Origin: Blasia pusilla
Lineage: Eukaryota; Marchantiophyta; Marchantiopsida; Blasiales
Direction: 5' to 3'
Assembly: GCA_050084515.1 (NCBI GenBank)
Contig: CM114273.1
Coordinates: 5,642,001-5,706,000 of the forward strand
Length of the DNA: 64,000 nt
Shown here: one piece after another, positions 10,640 to 21,749 of the stretch
How the letters are laid out: every line of letters begins with the position of its first letter
How positions within the stretch are numbered: the stretch's first letter is position 1
Position numbers and translations under genes: made by a program
The notes under the pieces: generated by a model
The model's input: the letters and a program-made list of their open reading frames with translations, nothing else
Database searches by the model: none
Told to the model about the DNA's origin: nothing

Positions 10640-11580
10640 CTGATTCCCTTCAACACTTTTCAGCACAGTTGGCACACCTCGGCCTCGCGGTGAAGGTGGG
10701 AAAGTGCAAGGCTTGGTCTTCATTAGGCTTGTCAGCGGATATTCATTTACCCGACGGTTTTTTGACACATGCTGGAGGGCTTTGCGTCTTGGGAGTCCCA
10801 CTCGGGAGCCAGGACTTTGTATCGAGTTTTGTGGCGGCGGCTCTTACGGAGGATCTTCTTCATGTCGAAGTTCTCACGAGGATTGGTGACCCTCAAGTAG
10901 CTTATGGAATCCTCTCGTCATGTTTTGCCCGTAGACCTGGTTATTTGTGTAGAACCATGTGGGCGACTAGCCATATTTCTTCCTTGTATAGATCCTTTGA
11001 TAGAAAGATTATGCAAGCGTTGAGGTATCTTCTAGGACCCGGCTCATTAGAGTGCCCTGCGGGGGAGTTAGCTCGTGGACAGGCTTCTTGGCCGATTGCC
11101 TTTGGTGGAGTAGGTCTCATAGCGATTGAGTTAGTGGCGTCTTCAGCCTTTTTAGGGAGTTGGGCCATTGTAGCACCCCTCCTTTGCTCCCGATTTTTGG
11201 TTAGGGATAGATCGCTACTTTTACAGTACGTTTCTAAGGTTGAGGATGGTCTTTTCCCACTTCAGTCTTCACTCACAACTTGTAGAGACTCCCTTCTTGT
11301 TGAGGCTAGAGCAGTTCTTCCCACTTTCTCTTCCCTAGTTACCTCCGGACAGTCTGGGCTCCAATCTTCTTTGATGGAAGCCCACTTTGATGCATTGTTT
11401 AGAGCTACTATGTCGTACGGGAATATCCCCATGGAGGTTCGGGCCTGTATTCGCTCTTGCTCTGGAAAGGGGGCAGGCTCATGGGTGGGGGCTCGTCCCC
11501 TCATCCCGGCTTTCCGCATCGCACCACTTACCTACACTATAGCGATGAGGTTCCGACTGGGCCTGCCCCTACCAACGGTG
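10640..11580 (+). pseudogene. LINE RT thumb and connection region
   Basis: This is the first two thirds of the 496-codon frame ending at 12048. It begins just after the catalytic core would have ended, with LAHLGLAVKVGKCKAWS, then LPDGFL and LGVPLGSQDFV, LGPGSLECPAGELARGQASW and IAFGGVGLIAIEL. The pattern K-C-AWS then LGVPLG is typical of the post-catalytic region of RLE-type LINEs. The join with the upstream RT near 10630 is a deletion, probably of a few hundred bases, judged by the missing motifs. Confidence 0.72.
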
Positions 11581-11581
11581 G

Positions 11582-12230
11582 TTGGTTCAGACACATTGCG
11601 AGTGTCGCCGGAGTCTGGATCCACTTGGTGTACATTTGGCACGGTGTCCATTTGGGGTGAGAGGACAGCCACTCACGATGCAGTGCGGGATATTATGTTC
11701 TCTATTGCTCGGGAGAGTGGATTCCATGTACAAAGAGAGAGGCACTACTCCATGCGGGATTCCCTTATTTGTGCTCATCTCTACATGACGAGGGAGTCTG
11801 AGGTGGTGGTAGCCGATGTTGTAGTGACGGATCCTACGCGGGAGGCGGTGCGAGCCCAAGTGGTAGCACAAGGGAGATTGCTACAAGGAGCCGCGGTGGC
11901 AGTCAAGAAGACCCACATTTATAGTCGACTTCATGACGGACATCGATTTATCCCCCTAGCCATTGAGATGTACGGGGCGATGGGGGAGAGGTTTGACTCC
12001 TTACGGATTGCGCCCATCATCTCCAGTCGAGAAATGGGTTTTCCTTAGCCACTGCGATACTTTATTGTAGGCAACGGGTCTCCATAGCTTTGCAGCACGC
12101 CCAGGAAAATGGGCTTCTACGGCGGGCTCAGGCGGTTGGAGACGCCAATGCTAGAGGCCCACTTAGTAGTAGTCATAGTTCTCTAGGTGTTGCTGATATT
12201 GTCTCTGCTATTGGTGATTTTGGTCGTTAG
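11582..12230 (+). pseudogene. LINE CCHC motif and restriction-like endonuclease
   Basis: The frame from 11582 shows HCECRRSLDPLGVHLARC, a C-x-C-x9-H-x3-C pattern. After a frame change near 11650 it continues as ATHDAVRDIMFSIARESGF, then VVVADVVVTDPTR, AAVAVKKTHIYSRL and FIPLAIEMYGAMGERF. Asp in ADVVV and Lys in VKKT fit the PD-(D/E)xK core that nicks the target for priming. The usual R-P-D just before ADVVV is not clear, so the site may be damaged. A TAG at 12046 is followed by an open C-terminal tail (LQHAQENGLLRRAQAVGD) to the stop at 12228. Confidence 0.75.
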
Positions 12231-12360
12231 GGGGGAAGGCCCCTTTCTTTCTCCTCGGGGCCGGTTCCGGCCTCTTGAGGTCTATTTTTTGGGCCTCCAT
12301 GCCCCCTCTTTTGTATTGTGATGGGTTTCCCATCCTTTTTCTAAATTTATATATATTTTA

Positions 12361-13034
12361 TCCGCTTCAGGCCTCTAAACCTCCCAACTCCATCCTCTGT
12401 GAAGTGTGTCTCTCAACCCCCGTCGCCTTCACCCTTTCCTTCTCTTTACCTCTGTTTATGCAAGCACGAAACCCTATGCGTCTGCGGTTCTGGGCACATC
12501 GCCCTAGGTAGGTCATAATCAGAGTCATAATGACTCTTCCTTCTAACATCTTTTCTACTTCTGGCCCCGCATTTGTACCTTGTACCTGCCACTATCTCCT
12601 TCCACTAGCCCGCCCACGGCCACGGCTCCCTATGAGCCCGCGCCCCCACTTCCGCGATAACCTAGCTCCCTAGACAAACCTCCGCCTTGCTGCCATACGT
12701 TTCTATGATATCGTCAACACGCCTCCGACTCCGCAACCCTACGGTCCCAAATCACTGCTCCGCAATCCTCCGGTCCCTCGCCCACAACCTAACCCTAGCC
12801 GTGCCTCAGCCTGTACCCTAGCCTACGACCGCGCACATATGAGAGAGGTGGCTACACGACCTGCAGTTGATTTCTCTGCTTCCCGACTTGCTCGACACTC
12901 GTTGTTTACATGTCGGTGACACTCTCGTGAACACTCGCGACTACACTTCCCGCTACACTCTGCTACTATCCTTCTCTACATTACCAAATTTCTTTGCCGT
13001 TTTCATATGGAGACTTGTGCTCTTGTATTGGCTC
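12361..13034. other. No gene recognised
   Basis: C-rich sequence with short frames only. It may be a continuation of the DNA on the left side of the LINE (7.8-9.0 kb has similar composition), which would make the LINE an insertion into it; I could not confirm that. Confidence 0.4.
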
Positions 13035-13275
13035 CATGGTTGTACAAAAACAGAAAAGTCCTTCCTTAAGACGAACATGGACAGACAAGTCTAGACATGT
13101 CCACGGACATGGGTTCCAAGAGGTTGGACCCACTAACATGGACTTTTAGTCCATGATGGAAGGCAAGGCAAGGATGAGAAGAGGAATGAGGGAGGAAGGA
13201 GTGGAGGTGAAGGGTGGATGGTGAAGAAGGAGAATGAAGAAAATGGGGATACGGACAAGTCCTTCCATAGGAAGG
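13035..13275 (+). mobile_element. Truncated non-autonomous TIR element of the CAWGGTTGCA family
   Basis: It starts CATGGTTGTACAAAAAC and carries the family words AAGTCCTTCCTTAAGAC, GACATGTCCACGGACATG and TTTTAGTCCATGATGGAAGG. The right end is missing: at about 13275 the sequence passes into a copia coding remnant (GGTAGGATCTTTGATG). Related copies are at 59268, 61740 and 62468. Confidence 0.7.
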
Positions 13276-14028
13276 TAGGATCTTTGATGTATTTGGCTCC
13301 CTGGACTCCAAGTTTTGTGCAAGCTACTTCTGATGATTGTCACATTGTCAAGGATCGATGTGCTCAACTAGGGCAGTTTGCACATAATACGGCTCCCAAA
13401 CATCAAAGTTTGATCTGACCAGATTTGGCTTACGTTTGTGGTACCATCGATTTGAGTATCAAATTTCAAAGCGTAATCTCACCAGTCCTTGAGATTCATT
13501 CCTTAAATTTCCAAGGCTATTTTGATGCATCCTATGGAGCAACACACTTGATAAAAAATCCACCTCTGGCTACCTAGTCAAGTTTGCAGGAGATCCTATC
13601 AGTTGAAAATTGAGGAAACAATTGGTAATTTCTACCAGTTCTATGGAATGTGGAATATGTCACTTTCTCCATAGCCACTAAAGAGGCCGTTTTTGGCTTT
13701 GCAGTCCTTTACAATAGCTTGATCTTTCCACATCTCATGTTAGCACAATGGGGTTCTACGGCGACAATAAACTTGCTCCCACACTGATTATCAACCCTGA
13801 ACATCATTCGCATACCAAGCACATTGAAGTCGAATGGCATTTTGTTTGTGAACAAGTAAGGAAAGGAGCGCTCTCATTGTCTTACCTCTCAACTCACGAA
13901 ATGCTTGCTAACGGACTAACTAAACCTTTAGCAGGGATCTCTTTTGGACGTTTCGTTGACCTTATCGATCTTTGGTCTTTACCGCAATCTCTGTCTACAC
14001 TCAATGCGGTCAAGCTCGGATGTCTCTG
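13258..14028 (+). pseudogene. Ty1/copia RT C-terminus and RNase H remnant
   Basis: The plus-strand frames show FHRKVGSLMYL (end of RT), QFAHNTAPKHQSLI, YVCGTIDLSIKF, GYFDASYGATH, then TSGYLVKFAGDPIS and the C-terminal RNase H block NPEHHSHTKHIEVEWHFVCE. The last frame, 13748-14029, ends with the usual HEMLANGLTKPLAG. One stop and two frame changes occur. The first residues overlap the end of the TIR element, so the TIR fragment and this remnant may have been joined by a deletion. No LTR could be fixed with confidence to the right. Confidence 0.85.
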
Positions 14029-14069
14029 AAGAGCATGTCTCTTCTTTGTCTTTCTCAACCTTTCTTGTA

Positions 14070-14255
14070 TTATCCAGGTTTACTCTAGGCTAGCGCCTTT
14101 TCAGTGTTTGAATGGGGCTTCCGCGGCTCTGCCCCACGTACTCTCTTTCTTGGTTTAAGTAGGGTTTGTTTTCCGGGTTTTCCCCAGGTTATCATTTACC
14201 TGCTAGCGCTTGAACTATGTTTGAATGTGGCTTCCGCGGCTCTACTCCACGCCCC
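14070..14255 (+). repeat. 113-bp tandem duplication downstream of the copia remnant
   Basis: The block beginning GCTAGCG at 14089 and containing GGCTTCCGCGGCTCTGCCCC recurs at 14202 with the same order of words. The copies have diverged. They may belong to the 3' untranslated region or LTR of the copia element. Confidence 0.65.
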
Positions 14256-15932
14256 CTCTACCTTTTTAAGGGCGTCCGTCCCGCTAGGGCTGTTAGTTGT
14301 TGTCATCCTTCTGAGGGAAGGAAATCAAATTGAAAAGCCTATTTTCTTTGCAAAAACTCGTGTGGACCACTTCTCGTCTTTATGCTTGTTTTTATATGAG
14401 CATCAATTTTGCTTTACATGACATTGTCGGCTAAGGACGTCAATTTAAGAGCTGCGTTCGTCGGGGGAGTTATTGGCCAAGAACCGGTTTATTTGGAGTT
14501 GTCTGCAGAGAAGTTTTCAGACTCTTTTCCCAACCACTTCAGTTTTAAACCACTGCAAATTTATCTCCGTTTCACCCATGATGACATGAAGACTTTAGCA
14601 TTTTTTAGTCTCTCAAGATGTGATTACATTTTTATTAAGATATTATAAAAGGCATAAGACATTAATATTAGTACCTAGTATTTTTCTTTTTTTAATTTTT
14701 TTTCTTATATTGGATAGTGCCATTTCATTTTGCAAATTCCTCTTTATTGGTATTCGACATTTTTAGTCAATAAAGTCTAGAATGGGGCAAAACTAACATC
14801 CATCATTCATAATAGTATTAGGATATGTGGTCTTAGTTTGCTTTTGCCTCTATAGTCCTAATACTCTGCCTTGGCGCGCGTGCCTAGAGTTGGCCATCTT
14901 CTTGATACGGTAATTCAACTTTTTTTCCATCAATGTGGCCCTCAAATGGTGTTTAACTCCCAATCTTTCATGGAGTGTTGGAAATGCAAAATTGTATAGA
15001 TTTCTAAGCATCCTCCATAAAATAACCCTAGGATTGTGGACATCATAAAACTCCATGAACGGTTAATCTTCCAATAAACTTGAAGCATTCATATGCATTA
15101 AGTGATGTTTTGCTAACCCAAGAGCTATGTGTGGGTTGGGATTAGGTTGCTAATGAGATCCTCATGAACCTAACCATGGTTATGAAAATATGCAAGAATC
15201 TTGAGAAGAATGATTGCAAATTTAGCTCTTCTCATCATAAACACCTTACATTGGTCAAAATAAGGATTATTCAGCCAAACTCCATTTATCATTACTATCT
15301 CCATTTAAGCTCTCCAACATCTTCTAGAGATTTCCACCATTCCAAAGAGGAAATATTAGAGTAGGAGTACTCAAAATAGGAAGGGAAACAACATGATGAA
15401 TGATTTCAACATGCTCTCTATGTCATGTAATTATCTCCCCCTTGAACTACCATAATTTGGATCCAAGTAGTACACCTTCATTTTTATGTCTATGGTGCTT
15501 GAACACCTTTGCAATGAATGAGAATGAATCTCCCATCGTTTTATAAGTTTCCGCCCCAAAAACTTGCATCGAAACATAACGTATCCTCGAGAACATCTCA
15601 ATTCCTCTCCAGAATAAAATGTTGCTTCACATTCATTTCTTCCAATTCTTCTATACACTCCAAGAAATAGACAGTACTCTTGCTCACAGGCTCTAAGTTA
15701 TATTTCTATGATCGACATGATTGAACTAAAGGTTTCATGTTTTGGGCATGAAACCAATGTTCCTACATTATAGCCCAATCAACCAACAATCTCTACGTAA
15801 TCGGATTGAGGAACCAAGTCACCAATCTATCTTCGGAGTTTGATTCAATTTATCTCACATAATTCCCTCCTTCAATCCATTGCAAAAATATACTCCCTCG
15901 AGCCAATGCATCTTTGCAGGCCATATGCCAAC
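14256..15932. other. No gene recognised; AT-rich
   Basis: Frames are short. The minus strand has weak coding-like stretches at 14850-15056 and 15431-15658 that match no family I know. Confidence 0.45.
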
Positions 15933-16354
15933 CAAGGTTGCACATAAGCAGACTTGTCTATCCATGAGACGGACATGCCATTCCATACTCGTTCCTGCAC
16001 CGCTCCATGCCCCGCCCGCTTCCCTACCCAATACATTAATAAAATTATATGCCTATTTGGTAGTTTTTTTTTTCCTAAAACTCATGTGAATGAATGATTT
16101 TTTAAGAGAAGAAGTGGTAACTTATTTTCTTAAAAAACAACTTGAGTCCATTTAAAAAAACCACATGCTTTTCTTTTACAAATGGTCTCCTTTTTTTAAA
16201 TTATTAATATTTCCTTAGAAATAAAATTTACCATAAAAATAATATCTTTTAGCCCATGTGAACGGGACATGGGAGGGGCGCGGGCGGGCGCGGGCTAAAT
16301 GTGGGCGGGGGACGCGATAGGGATGCGAGCTAGGCGGGATACTGTGCAACCTTG
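15933..16354. mobile_element. Small TIR element (422 bp) with perfect 12-bp ends
   Basis: The left end is CAAGGTTGCACA and the right end TGTGCAACCTTG, exact inverted complements. Inside are GGACATG words and a GC-rich stretch (16270-16330) rich in GGGCGGG and GCGGGC. There is no coding capacity. No target duplication was visible. GC-rich GGGC/CCCG interiors and ends of this kind are known from plant hAT-type non-autonomous elements; that assignment is inference. Confidence 0.7.
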
Positions 16355-17394
16355 TATATATATGAAAAAAATCTTTTGGATTATGCAACTATTTTCTGGA
16401 ATATTTCAACTATTCTAAAGAAAAAATTACATATTTGGTGGTTTGTGAAAGAATTACAAGCCTTTTAATAATTGGAAATATATACATAGTATCTGAAATA
16501 TTATGAAAAAAATATTATTATTTCACCAAAATTTGAATTGGAGTTTCTTTGTGATAGTTTTCGTAAACCTTTTTTCCTTTTAAACTCAAATTTCCAATCA
16601 ATTTTTAAAAATATGTGAAGGCTTCCATGGAAAAATAAGACTAAGTGATTTTTTTAAAAGAAACGAAATGAATAATCCATCATTGAAAATAAAAATATGG
16701 GAATAAATTTTGTAAAGAAAAATTTTAAAACTTATGCGAGACAAAGTCCATTCAAATTAGAAAATTAAATTTTAGATTATAAGAAAATCAAAGTTTTGTA
16801 GTGGTTAATAAAATCGAGTATTCTAAAAATTTCTTAAAAGAAATTCAACTTGCCAAAAAATTATAGTGAGCTTGGTGGTATTAGTCTTGATGAATATTTA
16901 TTTTTTCACTTAAATTCATAATAAATTTTATCTATTTGAAAATACCTTAAATAGTTCATAAATAGACTAGAATTAGAAATTTTCATTTTTTTAAGGGGAA
17001 AATCAGAAACTAAAATTTGATCATGTGAAAAAATCCATAGCTATGAAGACTATAAAAGAAAATTATCTTTCATTTGATTGATGATATGAGTTTAATTGCA
17101 ATATTCAAAGTTAATTTCCTTACTAAAGTTCATACTAGATATTTTATGGGCAATTTTTTGGAACTATAATATTTTATTTTATTTTTGAAAAATCATGTTT
17201 CATGCATAGTATTTGATCATGTTGATACTACTTTATAAATAATTTTCATATATATAACTAAAATTACGTTATTATTGAGGATATCATCATATTGGTTTGG
17301 TAAGTCATAAAAATGAAATCAAATCTACCAAGTCATAATTCCAATCATTTTGTACACAAGTTATTTATTTTCAAGTCATAAAAATCTGAGAAGT
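16355..17394. other. Very AT-rich spacer, no gene
   Basis: Dominated by A/T runs with no open frame over 60 codons. Nothing else seen. Confidence 0.6.
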
Positions 17395-17935
17395 GGATCT
17401 CTAGTGCCCATAGTGAGGAATCCGACAAGAAGCGGGTGATTTGATTTGGGAATTACAATTCTGAAAGGCCTCATTTAGATAGGGACTCCTGTCTCTGGAA
17501 CCAAAACCTGAGTTTCGATTGATTTCCTTCTCATTTCGAGACTCGATCTAGGGTTCCCATGGTGAGGAAGCCGGGAAGAAGGACGGAGATCTCATTTGGG
17601 AACTACACTTTTGAAAGCACCCGTTTGGGCTCAGTCCTCGTGTCTGGAACAGGGACCTGAGTTCTGATTGATCCTCCTTCTCATTTTGAGAACTGGATCT
17701 CTAGTTCTGATAGTGAGAAATCTGATAAGGAGGCGTGTGATCTCATTTGGGAACTACAGTTCCGAAAGTAGTTGTTCAGGCTTAGTTGTCGTGTCTGGAA
17801 CCAGAACTTGAGTTCCAATTGATCTTCCTTCTCTTCTCAAGAACTGGATCTATAGTTCCCATTGTGAGGTAGCATGCATAGAGGCCAATGATTGGATTTG
17901 GGAACTCTAGTTCTGAAAGCACGGGTTTAGGTATC
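17395..17935 (+). repeat. Tandem array, unit 151 bp, about 3.6 copies
   Basis: The anchor GGGAACTACAGTTC-like word falls at about 17450, 17600, 17751 and 17902, giving steps of 150, 151 and 151. Each unit has three inverted motifs: GGAACTACAGTTCC-like, GAACTTGAGTTCC-like (after GTGTCTGGAACC) and GAACTGGATCTCTAGTTC. The copies are diverged by roughly a fifth by eye. The array lies just left of the unrecognised exon set starting near 19.4 kb. Confidence 0.85.
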
Positions 17936-19440
17936 CGTTCATTTATGGATTCAAAGCTATCAAACTAAGCATAGATACATACTTCCGATGCAATTGAATG
18001 TATGGCTTTTATTGCGGGCGGGAGATGTCATGCAAAGATGGATTCTTGAGTACCCTTTGTGAAAGTGTTTTGGTCGTTCTATCATTTCTAGGAGTTTTGT
18101 GCATGTCAGTGTTTAGGTTTTAGGGTTTGCAACTACACTTCCGATTCACATCCTACATGTAGAGTTACGAAAATGGTTTAGGGAATGGGATTCAATTATC
18201 GTTTGTTTAACTAGATCTATAATTCCAATTCTTAGGACTCCCAACATCCGAAGCCAACTTTGATCCGTCGGGAGTTCCTAAGAATCGGAATTGAGGATGA
18301 ACTTTGGCTGATTCGAGTGAGGTTGTCACGGTGCAATTGAGGCGTTGAGGCCTGCAACCGCCTTACTGCATTTTAGTTTTGAATGCATTTTGGAGCTAGC
18401 TAGCCGTGCTTTTCGAGGAGTTACGTCACTGGTCTATATATCTACTACGTTCGTAGTGTAAACTTCTCTCCTTTAGTCCCATCTTACTAAAGTAGATAAT
18501 GGTGGAAGGACAAGGAGAAGGAGGAACGTCAAAGGCCCCAATACTTGGCCTCTAATGCTTGGGTTTCTTCCTGACAGTGTATTTAATTTCATTAGAGGGA
18601 TTGACTCGTGCCGTTTGGATAACAGACGTAACGGTTAGTATGTCAATACCTACACTTGGGAACCACACAGATTATGATCTGCCATGTTCATTCAAGTATG
18701 GACTTGAGATCCTATTGCAAGCCGTCAGAAGCCTAACCTGCAAATGGTTCGAATGTAGTACCCCGTCAAATGCTGAAACGGTCCGTTCAGACGCGATAAT
18801 ATTTATGACATAGTAGCCTTTCCAACGTGGTAAGGATCCAGACGTAGTACCCTCTTGGACGTGGTAGTGCTCCAACCTTGTAGCCCTTCAAGTTTGTAAA
18901 CGCTTCACACGTAGTAGATCTTCAAGCTTGGAAACCCTTTAGACTTGGTACCCCTTGAGAAGGTATCATGACTTCTGACGTTGTGGCGATTGAGATGTAG
19001 TATCCCTTTGGCAATGTGCTAAGTTGTTTATACTACGGACAAAGAACCAATTATGAAGAATTTCTACCGTCCACTACTTCGTGTTTCGATTGGTAGAGGT
19101 TTGGAGGGAGTAATTCTGCAACTGCTCTACAAATATACTCTATTATAGCCACGCAAGCCTACATAGTTTTGGCGGGTGAATGTATGCTAGTACTTAATAT
19201 TGAAGTTTGATTGAACCGCCTGGGTAGATTGGAACGTATGTTAGGGTAAGGAATCTTGTAATACAATCAGGCTGTTGTCAAATTTCCTCCTCTTTCGGAT
19301 AGTGAGTTTCTAACCAAAGTGGATGTCATTCTTGTTGGATTCAGTTGGGTGTTGGGGACGTCATCGTTGTAAGTTTTAGTATCAATTTCTAGATTCGCGA
19401 GAGAAACGGAAGGACGACAATTAATATATATTTTAATCAC
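17936..19440. other. No gene recognised; upstream flank of the unknown exon set
   Basis: Moderately AT-rich. It contains the 18221-18292 inverted repeat and, around 18810-19020, repeated short phrases such as 'cttggtaccc' and 'acgtagta'. A promoter for the exons to the right could lie here but no clear element was seen. Confidence 0.4.
18221..18292. repeat. Inverted repeat (about 22-bp arms, 27-bp loop)
   Basis: Arm 18221-18242 (AATTCCAATTCTTAGGACTC plus CC) pairs with 18270-18292, with one mismatch and one extra base. The arms contain the same AGTTCC/GGAATT words as the neighbouring tandem array. Confidence 0.75.
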
Positions 19441-20766
19441 GAGTTCGGATTGAATTTGGTGTTGTCAGTGGACCCTGGTTTCAAAATCTTTAGCTCATTG
19501 AATTCCACCGTAGACTAGAGCAACAAGTGCCCAAGGGACCGAGTTCCAAAATTCCTAAGGTTGTGCAGATTTCCACTTTCCAATTCACCAAGGTTAGTTC
19601 ACGTCTACATATGTTTGCACTAAATGGATTTATGATGAGTACTATATTGGTTGATTATTGCCTATCGTGCATTAAGAAATAGGTTTTCTCTCCTATGTTT
19701 AATATATTGCTTACAAATTTACGTGTTGCAATAAATTTTTTCGGTCTACAATCATGGTTAAGAAGCAGATTCATACCCAGACAAAGCGTCTAGGCATTTT
19801 GATCCGCAACCAAAGAGTGCCTTTCAATTTGAATTCCGTAAAGCTGATTGTTCAAGCTTATGGGATGATCTTTAGAATATTGACTGCACAAGGGTTGCCC
19901 AAAATAAGATTGAATGTCAAACTTGCAAGGAAGGAGAGAGCAATTTTGGGAGGAATACGCTTGATTGGATGTAGCATTATTGCTAGTCATACTTTCTTGG
20001 TGTTGCACCTTTTAGATGCGGATAATGAAGAGAACTATCATGTGGATGTTACTCAATCCGTCGTTTACCAAGCCAAACTGAATTTGGGAGTTCAAACTCT
20101 TCCCTCTAATGTCGAGGAGCTAGTGATAAGAGGTCTTGTTTCATCGAACATTCAGGACGTTGGTACATTTTTTAGAGAGGTGATTCATATAGCTACTATG
20201 ATTGCTACCCCTGATTTTTGCGTTACCATTGATGGTACAAGAAGAAAAAAAGGTAGCGTGCATGGGGTTGGGGAAAGAGACGACAAGTGTAGACTCTGCG
20301 TTAGAGATTGGGTCTATAGTGATAGTCCAGGAAAACAAAGTCGCCGAGCTTGATGCAAGGGCAACACAAGAACTCGGCGAATGTGTGAGGCCGACACAAG
20401 AGAGAATGTGGGAGCAATTTAAGGATCCTTACATTCCGAACTCTACTCTCAAAATCTTTCGATTAGATATCAATGATTTCAAACTTGCCCCGCTTGACAT
20501 AAAAGAGAGGGAGCTTTATCAAGAGCGAGTGAATGCTTTGATGCATAGTTTTTCGAGGACTAGAAATATCATAGCCAAAAATATTAAAACATCTATTATT
20601 GTCCCTTATACATATAATATTGCAAGAGCATCTGATGAATATCAAGGGGACTATTTACTATTTGCTTCCTCAGAAGAGGAGATAGTCGATGGGTACCTAC
20701 GTGATGGTACAAAAATCTACTCTTGGGCAATTTTTGGTCAGCATACAACAGTCACCTTCTCTTAGC
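19441..20766 (+). pseudogene. Unrecognised gene, part 1 (interrupted by a copia insertion)
   Basis: No family recognised. The long frame 19754-20353 (VPFNLNSVKLIVQAYGMIF) shifts by one at an A-rich run near 20240-20252, and the protein continues in 20202-20765 (ENKVAELDARATQELGE, then NIAKNIK-like and QGDYLLFASSEEE). Together they give about 335 codons. Upstream, QQVPKGPSSKIPKVVQIST ends at a good donor (AAG|GTTAGT, GT at 19593), suggesting an earlier exon. At 20802 a composite copia element interrupts the sequence; coding-like sequence resumes at 27130. Coding character is inferred from length, codon-like composition and splice sites. Confidence 0.5.
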
Positions 20767-20806
20767 TTCATGAGGCAATCGACGACGATTTTTTTCAAAG
20801 TCTCCT

Positions 20807-21296
20807 TGTGAGAAAACAAAAGTGACAAAATCAGTGAAATCTTTATATTTTAGAGATACAAAGTGGCATAGTGTGTTCGTGCGCTCACAGAAGAGCTTCA
20901 ATGAAACCTGAACATCGAGATAAACCCGACATACAAGAATACGCTACGGCTACGGCTCCCAACTATTTTACTACTCGGGAGACTAGGGTTTTTTACCTAT
21001 TTTTCTTTGTTTCTATTAATAGAATTTTTTTCCTGTGACTACGCTCCCGGACTCCCACTTCATCTTGGCATACCAGGGGCTGCGCCTCTGCACGCTCGCG
21101 ACGCATTAGGGAGCTCGATACCCTGATACAATATAGAGTTAGATAATCCTAGTAACTCTACTCCACAAATCACCTACGCCATATTACTATGACTCCTTCG
21201 ACGTCTAAGTCGGAACCATCAATCTAGGCTTCTCCTCATACAAGGGGTCCGATCAGATTAATGGTGCTTAGAGAAGTGGATGTTGAGAATCCAACA
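20807..21296 (-). repeat. 3' LTR of the copia element
   Basis: About 490 bp from TGTGAGAAAA to GAATCCAACA (minus strand TGTTGGATTC...TCTCACA). It matches the LTR at 26514-26968 along its length, for example the blocks CGACATACAAGAATACGCTA-like and CATATTACTATGACTCCTTC. Confidence 0.88.
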
Positions 21297-21306
21297 TCCC
21301 CCTTCA
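21297..21306 (-). promoter_or_regulatory. Polypurine tract of the copia element
   Basis: Minus strand TGAAGGGGGA lies directly before the 3' LTR. In this family it primes plus-strand DNA synthesis. Confidence 0.75.
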
Positions 21307-21419
21307 ATATCCACTCTCATCTGGACTACAATTTTGGACCGATGCCAAGACCCTTCAAATATAGATGAAGTTGATCTCCGCTCAATGCTTTTGTGAAGAT
21401 GGTTGCACGGTTATCCTCT

Positions 21420-21749
21420 GTTGGACAATAGACTAACTTCAAAACCTCTCTCTTGATCAACTCACAACAAAATGATACGGGATCTCTATGAGCTTCATAC
21501 GAGCATGAAACACAGGATTATGTGCTATGGCAATGCAACTCTGATTGTCAAACCACATTAAAGTAGCACTTTCTGGTGCTTTTCCTATGTCCTTCAATAT
21601 CCATCTCAACCATACTGCTTGACAAGAAGCATAAAAAGCCGCCTTGTACTCTGCCTCGATAGAAGAAAAAACCATTACATGTTGCTTCTTGCTATCCCAT
21701 GACACTACACCTAATCCTACTAAGAAGCAATAACCCAAAATTGATCTCT
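21420..21749 (-). pseudogene. Ty1/copia RNase H
   Basis: The frame 21457-21765 reads ILGYCFLVGLGVVSWDSKKQ, then SSIEAEYKAAFYASCQAVWL, DNQSCIAIAHNPVFHARMKL and IEIPYHFV. These are the standard copia RNase H landmarks, with catalytic Asp, Glu and Asp present. It ends abruptly at 21750, where an inverted LTR pair begins and replaces the coding sequence that should join it to the RT. Confidence 0.92.

Larger units (their letters stand above)
9030..12360 (+). mobile_element. LINE (non-LTR retrotransposon) with C2H2 finger and RLE-type endonuclease
   Basis: One plus-strand reading order runs from an N-terminal zinc finger (about 9436) through reverse transcriptase (about 10190-10620), thumb/connection (10640-11500), a CCHC motif (11597-11647) and a restriction-like endonuclease, to a TAG at 12228-12230. 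A short 3' region ends near an AT-rich stretch at 12340-12360. This architecture matches the early-branching RLE clades (R2, NeSL and relatives), not the L1/RTE types with an N-terminal AP endonuclease that dominate in land plants. Several frameshifts and a deleted RT core make it inactive. Ends and target duplication were not resolved. Confidence 0.8.

Noticed and set aside
14290-14330. Possible copia LTR start TGTTAGTTGTTGTC
   Set aside because: No second LTR, PBS or clear polypurine tract was found, so the boundary could not be supported.
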